Below, one piece after another: positions 24,986 through 35,699 of a DNA stretch of 64,000 nt (positions within the stretch are counted from its first letter, which is position 1; the number at the start of each line of letters is the position of its first letter). Below the pieces are notes generated by a model, which was not told the DNA's origin, searched no databases, and saw nothing but the letters and a program-made list of their open reading frames with translations. Origin of the DNA: Acidobacteriota bacterium (GTDB lineage Bacteria; Acidobacteriota; Terriglobia; Acidiferrales; UBA7541); NCBI GenBank assembly GCA_013289665.1, contig JABCZN010000021.1:22589-86588 (forward strand), given 5' to 3'. A program made the translations under genes and the position numbers.

Positions 24986-25221
24986 GTCAAGACCCCGTCG
25001 CCTCTGGAGGGCCTGCCTGCCCGGGGAGGGAGGGGGCCATTCCTACTTTGGGGTAGGGTGCCTCTGCCAACGCTTTTGCGGACAAATCGCCACCGCTCAA
25101 ACCCGTCTGCAACCACCCAATCCAGAACTTATCACCTGAGCGCAGCCCGACAAGGATCAATGCGCAAAGGACCTCAGCGTCAAACGGTTGCAAAAACCCT
25201 CCACCAGAGCAATACCCCCAG

Positions 25222-25812
25222 TCACTTCACAACACTCAATGTCGCTTCCACCTTGATCAATCTGCCGTTCAGCGGATCGGCGGCAAGATTCGTTTCTGCC
25301 GTTTGCCCGTCGCGCATGACTATCGTGTTGTCAAATTTAGTCTGATGGATTATCGGCTGGCGAAACATATTGTCCTGACGCTTTTCCGGACTCGACGCCT
25401 CTGCCCCCGTATACACGAAGACGTCTCCTTCCACCCACGATCGCTCGAGGAACATCGTGACCAGGTACTTTCCCTCTGGTGTGGGTTTCGCCGAGCAGTC
25501 CAGGTTTGTGCCGATGTCGATGTATTGAAATTGCAGCGCTCCATTGTCTTTTCCCGTCGCCACCGGCACCCGGCTGCCAACCCGCAATCTGGCGGTACGG
25601 TTGGTGTCAAAGAGCAACGTGTAAGGGAGACTTTTAGTTTTCTTCTCTCCCTCATATTCCGCGAACACAATCTGCAGCTTCAACACCGGCCCATCTGGTT
25701 GCGGACTCCTGGCTTCCTCCTTCGTTGGATTCGACTTGTCTTGTCCTCTGACGGGCCCACCCAGCATCAGCAGGCAAGCTCCAATCAAGCTGCTGATCAA
25801 AACGGTCTTCAT
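25222..25812 (-). CDS. Secreted protein of unknown function, weakly secretin-like
   Basis: The start at 25812 has an excellent ribosome site (AGGAGGAGAAC) and a signal peptide (LISSLIGACLLMLGG), giving 196 residues; a longer frame to 25860 has neither. The segment LRVGSRVPVATG followed by FQYIDIGTNLDCSA resembles the beta domain of secretins, but the protein is far too short to form a ring. I do not recognise a family. It lies 51 bases behind an anti-sigma gene and is probably the third gene of the sigma operon, perhaps a target or an envelope sensor component. Confidence 0.6.
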   Translation of the reverse strand: MKTVLISSLIGACLLMLGGPVRGQDKSNPTKEEARSPQPDGPVLKLQIVFAEYEGEKKTKSLPYTLLFDTNRTARLRVGSRVPVATGKDNGALQFQYIDIGTNLDCSAKPTPEGKYLVTMFLERSWVEGDVFVYTGAEASSPEKRQDNMFRQPIIHQTKFDNTIVMRDGQTAETNLAADPLNGRLIKVEATLSVVK

Positions 25813-25863
25813 GTTCTCCTCCTGATTGCTGAAAAACCTGTTTTCCAGAACCCGTCCCAAATT

Positions 25864-26553
25864 CTATCGATCCTCTTCAGATAGCGGTTTCACTTCCAAA
25901 TCCGAGAACTGGACCGCTCGGATCACATCCGCGTGACTCGCCGGCAGCTCAGCAGGATGCAACACGGCCATTGCCCATTGCGGGCTCTCGCGCACCACCT
26001 CGGCCAAGCGCCGGAGTCCCCGTGATTCCTCGGGATCAACAAGGACATCCACCGCTGTCGCCTGCACCGCGGGTTGCGCCGCAGACGATCCCGCAACGTG
26101 TCGCGCGGCCCGCCGTTTCTTGACAGGCGACGCCCCCCGTTTTTCCGGCACATTCAGAACCGCCAGTCGATGTTCAGGGCCAATTTCCCTCCGCTCGGCG
26201 ATGCCCGCTACTGGCCCCGCGCTCGAACGCAAGCCGTATCGAACCAGTGGAACCAGAATCAGCAACGCGACCATAACAATCCCCGCAACGGGCACAAGCG
26301 CGAGGAACCACGAACCGGCCATGCGTTTCGCTTCCATCTCTGTCCGCACACCCGGCAACAACGACGCCGGCATCTGCTCATTCACCACCGCCCTCACGCC
26401 CGAATCAATCGCCTTAAAGAGGTGCACCTCGGCTTCATAAAACTTCCCGCACTCCGCGCATGTCCGCAAATGCGCCGCAACATCACCATCGAGCGATTTC
26501 TCTCCGCTCGCCAGCGCTGCAATCAATTTGGCCTGATATCGCTCGCAGTTCAT
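25864..26553 (-). CDS. Anti-sigma factor with zf-HC2 zinc finger
   Basis: A 229-residue protein with the ZAS-type site C3, H28, C32 and C35 (HLRTCAECGKF). A single membrane segment follows (about 82-105, FLALVPVAGIVMVALLILV), and then an Ala/Arg-rich extracytoplasmic part. It should hold the co-encoded ECF sigma factor inactive at the membrane until an envelope signal arrives. Its start overlaps the sigma stop by four bases. Confidence 0.88.
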   Translation of the reverse strand: MNCERYQAKLIAALASGEKSLDGDVAAHLRTCAECGKFYEAEVHLFKAIDSGVRAVVNEQMPASLLPGVRTEMEAKRMAGSWFLALVPVAGIVMVALLILVPLVRYGLRSSAGPVAGIAERREIGPEHRLAVLNVPEKRGASPVKKRRAARHVAGSSAAQPAVQATAVDVLVDPEESRGLRRLAEVVRESPQWAMAVLHPAELPASHADVIRAVQFSDLEVKPLSEEDR

Positions 26554-27122
26554 CGCAGCTTCTCCGCCAACTGCTTCCTTGCAAAAAACAGCCTCGACTT
26601 CACTGTGCCCATCGGAATTCCCAGCATCCCCGAAACTTCATCGAGCGTGTACCCTTCAATCGCCGACAGCAGCAGCACCAGTCGAAATTTCTCCGGCAAC
26701 TCCTCCATCGCCTTCTCCAGTCGCGCCTGGAACTCGCTCGACACCGCCAATTCTTCCGTCGTCGGCCCTAGAGCTTTTTGCTCCGGCCCCGTCCATTCCG
26801 TCTCGCGCTTCTCCCGCCGCTTCGCCGCTCGCCACCGGTCCAGCGCCATCCGGAACGCAATCCGCACCAGCCATCCGCGAAACCGCGCAGGCTCCCGCAG
26901 CCGCCCGAAATTCCGGTACGCCTTCAACAGCGCCTCCTGCGCCACATCCTCCGCGTCGGCGGCATTTCGCAAAACTCCATACGCCACGCGAAACGCCAAC
27001 GGCCCGCACTCCTCCAGCCGCTCTTCAAACTCGCGGTGCGCGCGGCGGCTTTCGCTCTCCCGCTCCGACGGCCCCACGAGCACTCTTCCCGGCTGGATCA
27101 GGACCAGCTCCCGCATCCTCAA
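26550..27122 (-). CDS. RNA polymerase ECF sigma factor (sigma-70 family)
   Basis: A 190-residue ECF sigma factor. Region 2 (about 40-110) contains AYGVLRNAADAEDVAQEALLKAY and FRGWLVRIAFRMALDRWR. Region 4 (about 135-188) has LPEKFRLVLLLSAIEGYTLDEV and GIPMGTVKSRLFFARKQL, a helix-turn-helix that reads the -35 element. It overlaps the anti-sigma gene by ATGA, so the two are made together. Confidence 0.93.
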   Translation of the reverse strand: MRMRELVLIQPGRVLVGPSERESESRRAHREFEERLEECGPLAFRVAYGVLRNAADAEDVAQEALLKAYRNFGRLREPARFRGWLVRIAFRMALDRWRAAKRREKRETEWTGPEQKALGPTTEELAVSSEFQARLEKAMEELPEKFRLVLLLSAIEGYTLDEVSGMLGIPMGTVKSRLFFARKQLAEKLR

Positions 27123-27298
27123 TCTCCATTACACCAAACTAGACGTCACCGCCCGCGTTTCGGTTCAATCAGAACCAGCCTGTCGCCAAGGCACTCCTGC
27201 CTGGGCTCTTCTCCGAGCCCTCGCTGTTCCGAACTCTGTGACCGCTGTGCCGAATCTTCCCTTCTCACAACCACTAGATGTTCAGCAACCTCAGCATC

Positions 27299-27559
27299 TC
27301 ATCCAAAATTCGACTCATCCACCACCAGCCGCGCCTCACGCGCAGCCACCGCCGGCAGCGGAACGACGCCCTCATCAAGCGCCTGAAACAACCGCATTTT
27401 CCCCACCGCATACTCCTCGCCGCTCGTCAGCGCGCGACCGTTCGCCGCGGCCCAGGCCTCCAGCGCCGCCGGCATCACAGGAATCCGCAGTTCAAAGCTG
27501 GCCCCGTGATCCGTGGAAATCCTATAAACAAATTCTCCAGTCGCTTCCCCGTCCACCAA
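27299..27559 (-). CDS. Small hypothetical protein
   Basis: From a TTG at 27559 the product has 86 residues. The same frame is open further up to about 27640 before a TGA, and that extra stretch (YVFQYYFCELHRV) also looks like coding sequence, so the true start is unsettled. The segment ALTSGEEYAVGKMRLFQALDEG is well behaved and protein-like. No family is recognised. The gene lies upstream of the sigma operon on the same strand, about 175 bases away. Confidence 0.45.
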   Translation of the reverse strand: MVDGEATGEFVYRISTDHGASFELRIPVMPAALEAWAAANGRALTSGEEYAVGKMRLFQALDEGVVPLPAVAAREARLVVDESNFG

Positions 27560-27782
27560 AACCCGGTGCAGTTCACAAAAGTAATACTGAAAGACATACC
27601 CGTTCGCGGCTGAAAGACTCTTATCCGTCCGACCGCCTCAGGCTTAGCCATGGCGCGATTATTCGAGCCGCTCCAGCGAAAGTCAATCAAGGCACACCGC
27701 CGCGGGCGTATTTTTCCGCCGTCTCGCTTTAGTTCGCAAGCTCCAAGCGCTTCGTTCCATTCACTTTAGTAAATTTAGATGG

Positions 27783-27979
27783 ATGGAGTTACCAGGCCCC
27801 GGCCCAGCGCAATTTGATGACGGGTATGAAATCGGCGCTTTCGCCGTCAATCACACTTACAAAATTTATGTCGAGCCGTTAAACGGGTCCGTAGGCCCCT
27901 TGAAGTTTCCAGCGCCTTCGTCAGCCTCTGCCGCAATTCCACCGTCGACCCCGGCTGGCTCCGTTCCAATCCTGCCTAG
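27783..27979 (+). pseudogene. Decayed 3' fragment of a secreted-protein gene
   Basis: One frame reads FDDGYEIGAFAVNHTYKIYVEPLNG and then, after a frameshift near 27905, a second frame reads AFVSLCRNSTVDPGW to a TAG at 27977-27979. The two pieces together look like the C-terminal end of an exported acidobacterial protein family that often carries a matrixin-type protease domain. That family link is from memory and unverified. No start codon or upstream domain is visible. Confidence 0.4.
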
Positions 27980-28065
27980 TCCCCCAACCCAACATCGAAC
28001 TCGCCACCGCCACCCGCTCGTCATGTTAACTACCGTCACCGAAACTTGTCATCCTGAGCGCACCC

Positions 28066-28108
28066 GACAAGGTCCGGTGCTGGGACTCCGGTGCTCTTTA
28101 CCGGAGAT
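28066..28108. repeat. Dispersed repeat, copy 1
   Basis: This 43-base stretch matches 43122-43164 without gaps at 35 of 43 positions (both begin GACAAGGTCCGGT and end CGGAGAT). It sits between the decayed gene and the KAS III-like gene, with flanking text (TGTCATCCTGAGCG, GAAGGACCTC) typical of interspersed non-coding repeats. Confidence 0.5.
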
Positions 28109-28142
28109 GCGCGAAGGACCTCAACTTCAACGTTTCGCCCCT

Positions 28143-29135
28143 TCAACTCCCCGCCGGCACCATCCACCCGCCCCCAAACAACAACCCCGGCGCCAGCGAA
28201 GCCAAAAACACCGCACTCCGCTCACCAGCCCGCTGCCCCGCCGCCTGCTCAAACGCCGAATGCAACGTCGCCCCGCACATCGAAGATCCGAGATTCCCCT
28301 TCGTCACGGCTATCGGCGGAAACGCGCTGCACGCCACGCCCAGTTGCTTCGCCAGCAGCGCTACCAGCCGCGGATTCGGCTGGTGTGTCGCGAACGCTCC
28401 CACCTTCTCCCGCGAAATTCCACTGCGCTTCTCCACTTCGCTCAATACCGCTTCCATGCGGTAAACAGCCGCGCGCGAAAGTGCCTCTCCATCAAACCGG
28501 ATCTCCAACCCCGCGCCGCCCAAGTCGCTGACGGCAATCGCCTCCGCATATTGCGCCGCGCACCCAAAGAAGAATTCTCCGAACCGGTACGCGAACCGCC
28601 CTTTCGCCGGCGGTTTGTTTGAAAGCAGAAACGCGCTCGCCCCATCTCCAAACAACCCGCCAAATTCTCCCACCGTGCGTCCGGGTCCGAGCGTCCGGCT
28701 GTGCACATCGGCGGTCGCCACCAGAATCTTTTGCGCCTGGCCCGCCACCAGCATGGCCTGCGCCACGCAAAGGACCTGCAACAGCGCCAGACAGCCGCTG
28801 CCAACGTCCAGCGCCGTCGACCGCTCCCGCAATTTCAACCGCCCGTGGAGCTGCGCCGAAAGCGACGGGTAAGCATGATCCGTTTCGCTGGCCGCAATCA
28901 CCCCGTCCAGGTTCTGCGCGTCTTCCCCGCATTGCTCCAGAACTTTCCGGCAAGCCCCGGCCCCCAGCGAGCCTTCCGTTTCGTTTTCGGCAGCGTACGC
29001 CACCGATACAATTCCCGCCCGTGTCCGCAACTTTCCGGCGGGCATCCCAAACGCCTCATCCACTTCTTCCGAAGGAATAATGCGGGAACCAAACTCGCTC
29101 GCGGCACCGGTCAAATAAACATTCTTCTCATCCAA
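28143..29135 (-). CDS. 3-oxoacyl-ACP synthase III-like enzyme
   Basis: A 330-residue thiolase-fold protein with the KAS III catalytic triad: C115 (DVGSGCLALLQ), H251 (ATHQPNPR) and N281 (KGNLGSS). Such enzymes condense acyl-CoA with malonyl-ACP or related acyl donors. It stands alone, apart from other fab genes, so a specialised role is as likely as housekeeping FabH. The start is TTG at 29135 with GAGGGG upstream; no in-frame ATG is nearby. Confidence 0.85.
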   Translation of the reverse strand: MDEKNVYLTGAASEFGSRIIPSEEVDEAFGMPAGKLRTRAGIVSVAYAAENETEGSLGAGACRKVLEQCGEDAQNLDGVIAASETDHAYPSLSAQLHGRLKLRERSTALDVGSGCLALLQVLCVAQAMLVAGQAQKILVATADVHSRTLGPGRTVGEFGGLFGDGASAFLLSNKPPAKGRFAYRFGEFFFGCAAQYAEAIAVSDLGGAGLEIRFDGEALSRAAVYRMEAVLSEVEKRSGISREKVGAFATHQPNPRLVALLAKQLGVACSAFPPIAVTKGNLGSSMCGATLHSAFEQAAGQRAGERSAVFLASLAPGLLFGGGWMVPAGS

Positions 29136-29449
29136 GACTTAAGCCCCTCTTTCAATGGCCTTCTCTCTCATCCGCCTCCGCCCTTGAACTCGGACGAGAA
29201 AACGATTGTCTTCCATCATCCGGCACTGCGCCTCCCATTTCCAGTCCCGATACAAAATAGTTACTCAGAACCGGCGGCCGCCTTCAGGTCGCCCCTCCAA
29301 GTTTGGAGTGAATGGAGGGCCAACCGCGTTGCTCCTTTTGCCGCTGGCCCAGCCGCTTCTTCGGCCTCTTCCCCCGCGCATGCTATCTTGGAATTACCCG
29401 CGCTCTCAGAGGATCAATCGGAACACCAGGTATCGCGTATTTTTTCACA
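29136..29449. other. Divergent intergenic region
   Basis: About 310 bases between the KAS III-like gene and the TonB-dependent receptor. The receptor frame is open across the right part of it, but that extension is Arg/Cys-rich and not signal-like. No riboswitch or clear promoter is recognised. Confidence 0.35.
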
Positions 29450-31804
29450 ATGAACGCTAAACGGCCTCAAATCCTTCTCTCTCGCCTCTGCCTGATGGCG
29501 GGCCTCTTCTCGCTCGCCGCGGGAACTCCGGCCGATGCGCAGAGATTGCGCGGTGAAGTGCACCTCGAAGTGCACGACCTGAAAGGCTCGAGCCTCGCCG
29601 CCCGCGGCGAACTCCTCAGCGAAGCGAACGGCTTCCAGTGCAGCTTCCAGATTCCCGCGGACGGCCACTTCGTTCTCCAGGATCTTCCCTTCGGCGTCTA
29701 CCGCCTGAATCTTGCCGCCGAAGGCTTCGCCGCCTTGAGTGAGGTCGTCGAAGTGCGCTCCGAAGTCCCCGTGAAACTGGGCATCACCTTGGGCGTCGCG
29801 CCGCTCACCACCCAGATTCAGGTCACCGACGAACTCACGCTCGTTGACCCAACCCGCACCGGCACGCTCTATTCCGTCGGCAAGCAATCCGTTCGCGAAC
29901 AGCTCAGCCTCCAGCCGGGCCGTGACCTCTTCGATCTTGTCAATCAGGAACCCGGCTGGCTTTACGAAGCGAACGGCGTGCTGCATCCGCGGGGCTCGGA
30001 ATACGACGTCCAGTTCGTGGTGGATGGCCAGCCCCTCATGCAGAATCGCTCCCCCGCTTTTGCACCGGACATGGATTCCGATTCGGTCGAGTCCCTGCGC
30101 CTGCTCACCGCCAGCTATCCCGCCGAGTACGGCCGCAAGCTCGGCGGCATCGTCGAACTTACCACCGACAAAAATTCGCTGCTCGGCTGGCATGGAGATT
30201 TCGCCGCTTCAGGCGGCAGCTTCGATCAACTGGACGGCTCTGCCGCGATTTCCTGGTCCCGGGAAAGAGAGCGTTACTCCGTGCGCGCCTTCGGCCTCCA
30301 CTCCGCCAGGTATCTCGACCCGCCCGTCACCAGCAACTTCGGCAACGACGGCAGCTCGGGGGGATTTTCCGCAGCCTACGAACGGGACTTTTCCGACAAC
30401 GAGCGCCTGCGCCTCACCATCGCCCACAATTCCCTGCACTACATCATCCCCGACGATTTCATCCAGCAGGATGCGTTGCAGCGGCAGGACGCCGCCAGCT
30501 CCGAAACCAGCGGGCAAATCTATTTCCAGCACACCATCTCTTCCAACCTGCTCCTCAGCTTTTCCGGCGCCGTCCGCGATTCCAGCTTCACTCTTCGCTC
30601 CAATCCCTTTTCCACCCCGGTCATCGTCAGTCAGGACCGCGGCTACCGCGAAGGATACATTCGCGGAGACATCGCCGGACACCGCGGCCATCACGACTGG
30701 AAAGCCGGTGCTGATTCCTTCTTCACTCCGGTCCACGAAGCGCTGCAGTACCACATCACCGACCCCTCGCAATTCGATCCCGGCACTCAGTTGAATCTGA
30801 GCTTCGCGGGCAGCAAATGGGACGTCGAGCCGTCTTTTTACGTCCAGGACCAGATGCGCTATGGCGCGTGGAATCTCAGCGCCGGCCTGCGTTTCGATCA
30901 TTATGGTTTTGTGGTTCACGACAGGGCATTCAGTCCGCGCCTCGGTGTCTCGCGTTTCGTGTCTTCGCTCAATCTGCTGCTGCACGCTTCCTACGACCGA
31001 GTGTTCCAGACGCCCGCAATGGAAAATCTTCTGCTTGCCAGTTCCCCGCAACTCGATTCCGTCAATCCCGTCGTCCTGCGCCTTCCTGTGCCTGTTGCGC
31101 GCGCCAACTACTACGAAGGCGGCATCACCAAATCGTTCCTTGGCAAGTTCCGCCTGGACGCCAGCGTTTTCCGCCGCGATTTTCACAACTATTCCGACGA
31201 CGATGTCCTCTTAGAGACCGGCGTAAGTTTTCCGATCTCCTTCGCGAGAGCCCGCATCTTCGGCGAGGAAGTGCGCTTGGAAGTTCCGCACTGGGGCCGC
31301 ATCTCGGGATTCGTGAGTTACGCCAATCAATCGGGGACAGGGCGGGGACCAATCAACGGAGGACTTTTCATCGGCAGCAACGCCAGCGCCGGCCTCACCG
31401 ACACCGGCAAATTCGGAGTCTCACAAGATCAGCGCAATACGCTGCGCGCGCGCGTGCGTCTCGATGCCGGCCACGGCCTCTGGTTTGCAGCCGGTGCTCA
31501 GTACGGAAGCGGGTTGCCCGCCGACCTTAGCCAAAACATTGACGGCCCCATGCTCATCGCGCAATATGGAGCCGCAGTCGTTTCGCTCGTCAATTTCACG
31601 AAAGGCCGCGTCGAACCGAATTTCTCCATGGATCTCGGCATGGGCGCGCAACTCTATCGCAAGGAGGCCCGCTCGCTTCAATTCCAGCTTCAGGCCACCA
31701 ACATCGCCGACCGCCTCAACGTCATCAACTTCGCCAGCATCTTTTCCGGCACAGCGATCAGCCCGCCCCGCAGCGTTTCCGCCCGCCTCCGCGTCTCGTT
31801 CTAA
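29450..31804 (+). CDS. TonB-dependent receptor with carboxypeptidase-like regulatory domain
   Basis: With the start at 29450 the product has 784 residues and a signal peptide (LCLMAGLFSLAAGTPADAQ). Residues 33-125 form a carboxypeptidase-regulatory-like beta sandwich. A plug domain follows (VRGSEY-like PRGSEYDVQFVVDGQP, then ESLRLLTASYPAEYGRKLGG), and then a beta barrel ending in SARLRVSF. It should import a ligand across the outer membrane with TonB energy. The substrate is unknown, and no adjacent SusD, transporter or glycosidase helps. The open frame extends left to 29312, but without a signal-like start. Confidence 0.88.
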   Translation: MNAKRPQILLSRLCLMAGLFSLAAGTPADAQRLRGEVHLEVHDLKGSSLAARGELLSEANGFQCSFQIPADGHFVLQDLPFGVYRLNLAAEGFAALSEVVEVRSEVPVKLGITLGVAPLTTQIQVTDELTLVDPTRTGTLYSVGKQSVREQLSLQPGRDLFDLVNQEPGWLYEANGVLHPRGSEYDVQFVVDGQPLMQNRSPAFAPDMDSDSVESLRLLTASYPAEYGRKLGGIVELTTDKNSLLGWHGDFAASGGSFDQLDGSAAISWSRERERYSVRAFGLHSARYLDPPVTSNFGNDGSSGGFSAAYERDFSDNERLRLTIAHNSLHYIIPDDFIQQDALQRQDAASSETSGQIYFQHTISSNLLLSFSGAVRDSSFTLRSNPFSTPVIVSQDRGYREGYIRGDIAGHRGHHDWKAGADSFFTPVHEALQYHITDPSQFDPGTQLNLSFAGSKWDVEPSFYVQDQMRYGAWNLSAGLRFDHYGFVVHDRAFSPRLGVSRFVSSLNLLLHASYDRVFQTPAMENLLLASSPQLDSVNPVVLRLPVPVARANYYEGGITKSFLGKFRLDASVFRRDFHNYSDDDVLLETGVSFPISFARARIFGEEVRLEVPHWGRISGFVSYANQSGTGRGPINGGLFIGSNASAGLTDTGKFGVSQDQRNTLRARVRLDAGHGLWFAAGAQYGSGLPADLSQNIDGPMLIAQYGAAVVSLVNFTKGRVEPNFSMDLGMGAQLYRKEARSLQFQLQATNIADRLNVINFASIFSGTAISPPRSVSARLRVSF

Positions 31805-31852
31805 GCTCCGTATTGCCTTGGTTGTCAGGGCCACAGCAGGGCCGCTGTAGTG

Positions 31853-31870
31853 GCCGATCTAGAGATCGGC
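31853..31870. repeat. Palindrome after the TonB-dependent receptor
   Basis: The arms GCCGATCT and AGATCGGC are separated by AG, 48 bases behind the receptor stop. It has no T-run and belongs with the other post-gene palindromes in the window. Confidence 0.5.
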
Positions 31871-31994
31871 TGTCACACCATTCTCTGCATTTCTAGCGGC
31901 CGCCGTCCGAGGCGGGCGCCTCAGCCATCGCGCGCTATCTCTCACTGTGCGGCGACATGAGCTACCTGTCATCAACTTCAAATGCTTCTCAAAA

Positions 31995-32741
31995 TCACCG
32001 CCGCCGAACCTTGCTCAGCAGGCGCAGCATTTCCATGTACAGCCAGATCAGGGTAACCATCAGCCCGAACGCGCCATACCACTCCATGTATTTCGGCGCG
32101 CCCATCCGTGCTCCGGTTTCGATCATGTCGAAATCAATAATCAAGTTCAACGACGCGATGATCACCACAAACAGGCTGATCCCGATTCCAAGCGGGGTGC
32201 GGGCGTTAAGAAACGACATCTGCGTGTGGAAGAAAAGGCTCATTGCCATGTTGATGAGATAGACGATCGCGATTCCGCCCGTCGCCGCAATCACGCCCAG
32301 CTTGAATCCGCGGGTCGCCTGCACAATGCGCATTTTGTAGGCAAGCAACAAAACAAAAAGCACGCCAAAGGTAAGGCCGATTGCCTGCGCGGCGATGCCC
32401 GGATACGACCTCTCAAATAATGCGGAGATTCCGCCAAGGAGAAGTCCTTCGAGCAGCGCGTAAATCGGCGCGCTGATTGGCGACCACTCCTTCTTGAAGA
32501 TGGTCACCAGCGCCACGACAAATCCACCGATTGCGCCACCAAGCATCCAGGGGTAAACCGCCTCCGGTGTCGGCGAATGACTGAGACCCCAGGTCCATGC
32601 GGCTGTGGCCACCACAAACAACAGCAGCAGCCCGGTCTTGTTGACCGTGCCCTGAATCGTCATCGTTTCGCCGGTCGGAATCGCTCCAGCAAACGCACTC
32701 TCTTTTAATACGGGATTCGTGGAACGCAGCAAATCAGCCAT
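31995..32741 (-). CDS. Bax inhibitor-1/YccA family membrane protein
   Basis: A 248-residue protein with about seven membrane segments, from LLLLFVVATAAWTW (about 37) to FGLMVTLIWLYMEMLRLL near the C-terminus. The family signature includes GLLLGGISALFE, SLNLIIDFDMIE and the basic tail KVRRR. Bacterial members are pH-dependent calcium leak channels or modulators of membrane proteases. GGAGG lies close before the ATG. Confidence 0.92.
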   Translation of the reverse strand: MADLLRSTNPVLKESAFAGAIPTGETMTIQGTVNKTGLLLLFVVATAAWTWGLSHSPTPEAVYPWMLGGAIGGFVVALVTIFKKEWSPISAPIYALLEGLLLGGISALFERSYPGIAAQAIGLTFGVLFVLLLAYKMRIVQATRGFKLGVIAATGGIAIVYLINMAMSLFFHTQMSFLNARTPLGIGISLFVVIIASLNLIIDFDMIETGARMGAPKYMEWYGAFGLMVTLIWLYMEMLRLLSKVRRR

Positions 32742-32826
32742 GGGCGGTGCCTCCAGTAGAGCAATTCTGTGCGAGAGTTAAGAATATCACTAAGCGTGTC
32801 AGTGCGTGGATTGTAGGAGATTGGTT

Positions 32827-32901
32827 TGGTACCGCTAACGGGAATCGAACCCGTATTTTAGCCTTGAAAGGGCTACGTGCTAACCGTTGCACCATAGCGG
32901 C
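32827..32901 (-). tRNA. tRNA-Glu (anticodon UUC)
   Basis: The 75-base minus-strand gene has acceptor GCCGCTA (32895-32901) pairing with TAGCGGT, and an anticodon stem TAGCC/GGCTA enclosing CTTTCAA (anticodon TTC). The T arm is GGGTTCGATTCCC, and CCA is encoded. It lies between iscX and the Bax inhibitor gene. Confidence 0.95.
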
Positions 32902-32963
32902 ACTTTTGCGTGAACTGCAATCTTTTGATTATACGGAAATCTTCAAATTTGCGCTACGCGGCG

Positions 32964-33182
32964 TTAGCCCTTCCGGTCCTCCCATTCCTCGTGCCACGCC
33001 GTCTGAATTGCTTCCAGCTTGCTCTCGTTGGACTTCTGCGGATCGCCCGTGAATCCCGTCAGTTCCGTAATCCACTTGTGCATGTCCGTGAAACGCACCG
33101 TGTAGGGATCGAGATCGGGGAATTTGTCCGTCAGTCCAATCGCAATGTCCTCCAGATTGTCCCAATCAAATGTCGGTGGCAT
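32964..33182 (-). CDS. iscX: Fe-S cluster assembly protein IscX
   Basis: A 72-residue acidic protein of the IscX/YfhJ family. It has FDWDNLEDIAIGL, DKFPDLDPYTVRFTD and the terminal EAIQTAWHEEWEDR. IscX binds IscS at the same site as frataxin and tunes the rate of cluster assembly according to iron. It is the last gene of the isc operon, 120 bases behind fdx. Confidence 0.93.
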   Translation of the reverse strand: MPPTFDWDNLEDIAIGLTDKFPDLDPYTVRFTDMHKWITELTGFTGDPQKSNESKLEAIQTAWHEEWEDRKG

Positions 33183-33302
33183 CTCGCCCGCTCCTCAAAA
33201 CGGCCCTGTCCGCCTCAGGCGGATGGCCGCTAGATAACCCGTGTTTGCTCCGACTCTTGTTTCCTGTTATCTGATCGCTGTTTTCTGTGCGCGTCTTCCA
33301 AC

Positions 33303-33716
33303 TCAGTGCCCGTCAAGTTCCTTCGCGTAATTCTTGTTCCACTCCGGAATCTCCACCACGATGTCCGTCGTTCCATCCGGCACCGTCTGGCAGCCAAGGC
33401 GCGACTTCGGCGTGATGCCCGGCGCTTCATCCAGCTCGTCCAGCTCCGCGTCCGTTGCTTCGTTGCACGATTCCAGGCCTTCTTTCACCATCACGTGGCA
33501 CGTCGAGCAGGCGCACACGCCTCCGCACGCGTGATCGAGGCCCATCTTAAAGCCCTCGGCGATGTCCAGGATGCTTCCCGGCAAACCGTTGTGGCCGTAG
33601 GGAAACTTCTCCGGATCCACTTCCACGGTCTTCCCGCTCGGCAGAAACGTCACCTTGTATTTCTGCGTCGCCTTCTTGTATTTCACTTCTTCGATGTACG
33701 GATTGCTGCCGCCCAT
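33303..33716 (-). CDS. fdx: ISC-type 2Fe-2S ferredoxin
   Basis: A 137-residue protein with an adrenodoxin-type cluster site at C64, C70, C73 (CGGVCACSTC, with an extra C68) and C109. It is longer than E. coli Fdx by an N-terminal extension of about 20 residues. It should donate electrons for cluster assembly on IscU. It lies nine bases behind hscA and before iscX. Confidence 0.94.
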   Translation of the reverse strand: MGGSNPYIEEVKYKKATQKYKVTFLPSGKTVEVDPEKFPYGHNGLPGSILDIAEGFKMGLDHACGGVCACSTCHVMVKEGLESCNEATDAELDELDEAPGITPKSRLGCQTVPDGTTDIVVEIPEWNKNYAKELDGH

Positions 33717-33725
33717 AGCTTCTCC

Positions 33726-35567
<1,842 letters not shown>

Positions 35568-35699
35568 GAAAGTTCCCTGTATTCAGAAAATCCTGTAGCT
35601 CGCCCCTTCCGGGGGTGAGGGTTTCCAATACCCGTCGACCAAGCAAACTCACCAAGAACCCTCAGGCCCCGCCTGCCCGAGGCAAGCCGAACTCCCGAG

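Noticed and set aside
26074..27732. 552-codon plus-strand ORF
   Set aside because: It is antisense to the sigma and anti-sigma genes and has low-complexity Ser/Arg/Pro translation.
27783..28622. Long plus-strand ORF
   Set aside because: Only its first 40 codons resemble a protein, and those belong to the frameshifted remnant. The rest is antisense to the KAS III-like gene.
12873..32901. Possibility that one of the tRNAs is tRNA-Sec (selC)
   Set aside because: Both are 75-76 bases with short variable loops and Glu anticodons CUC and UUC; neither has the UCA anticodon or long arm of tRNA-Sec.
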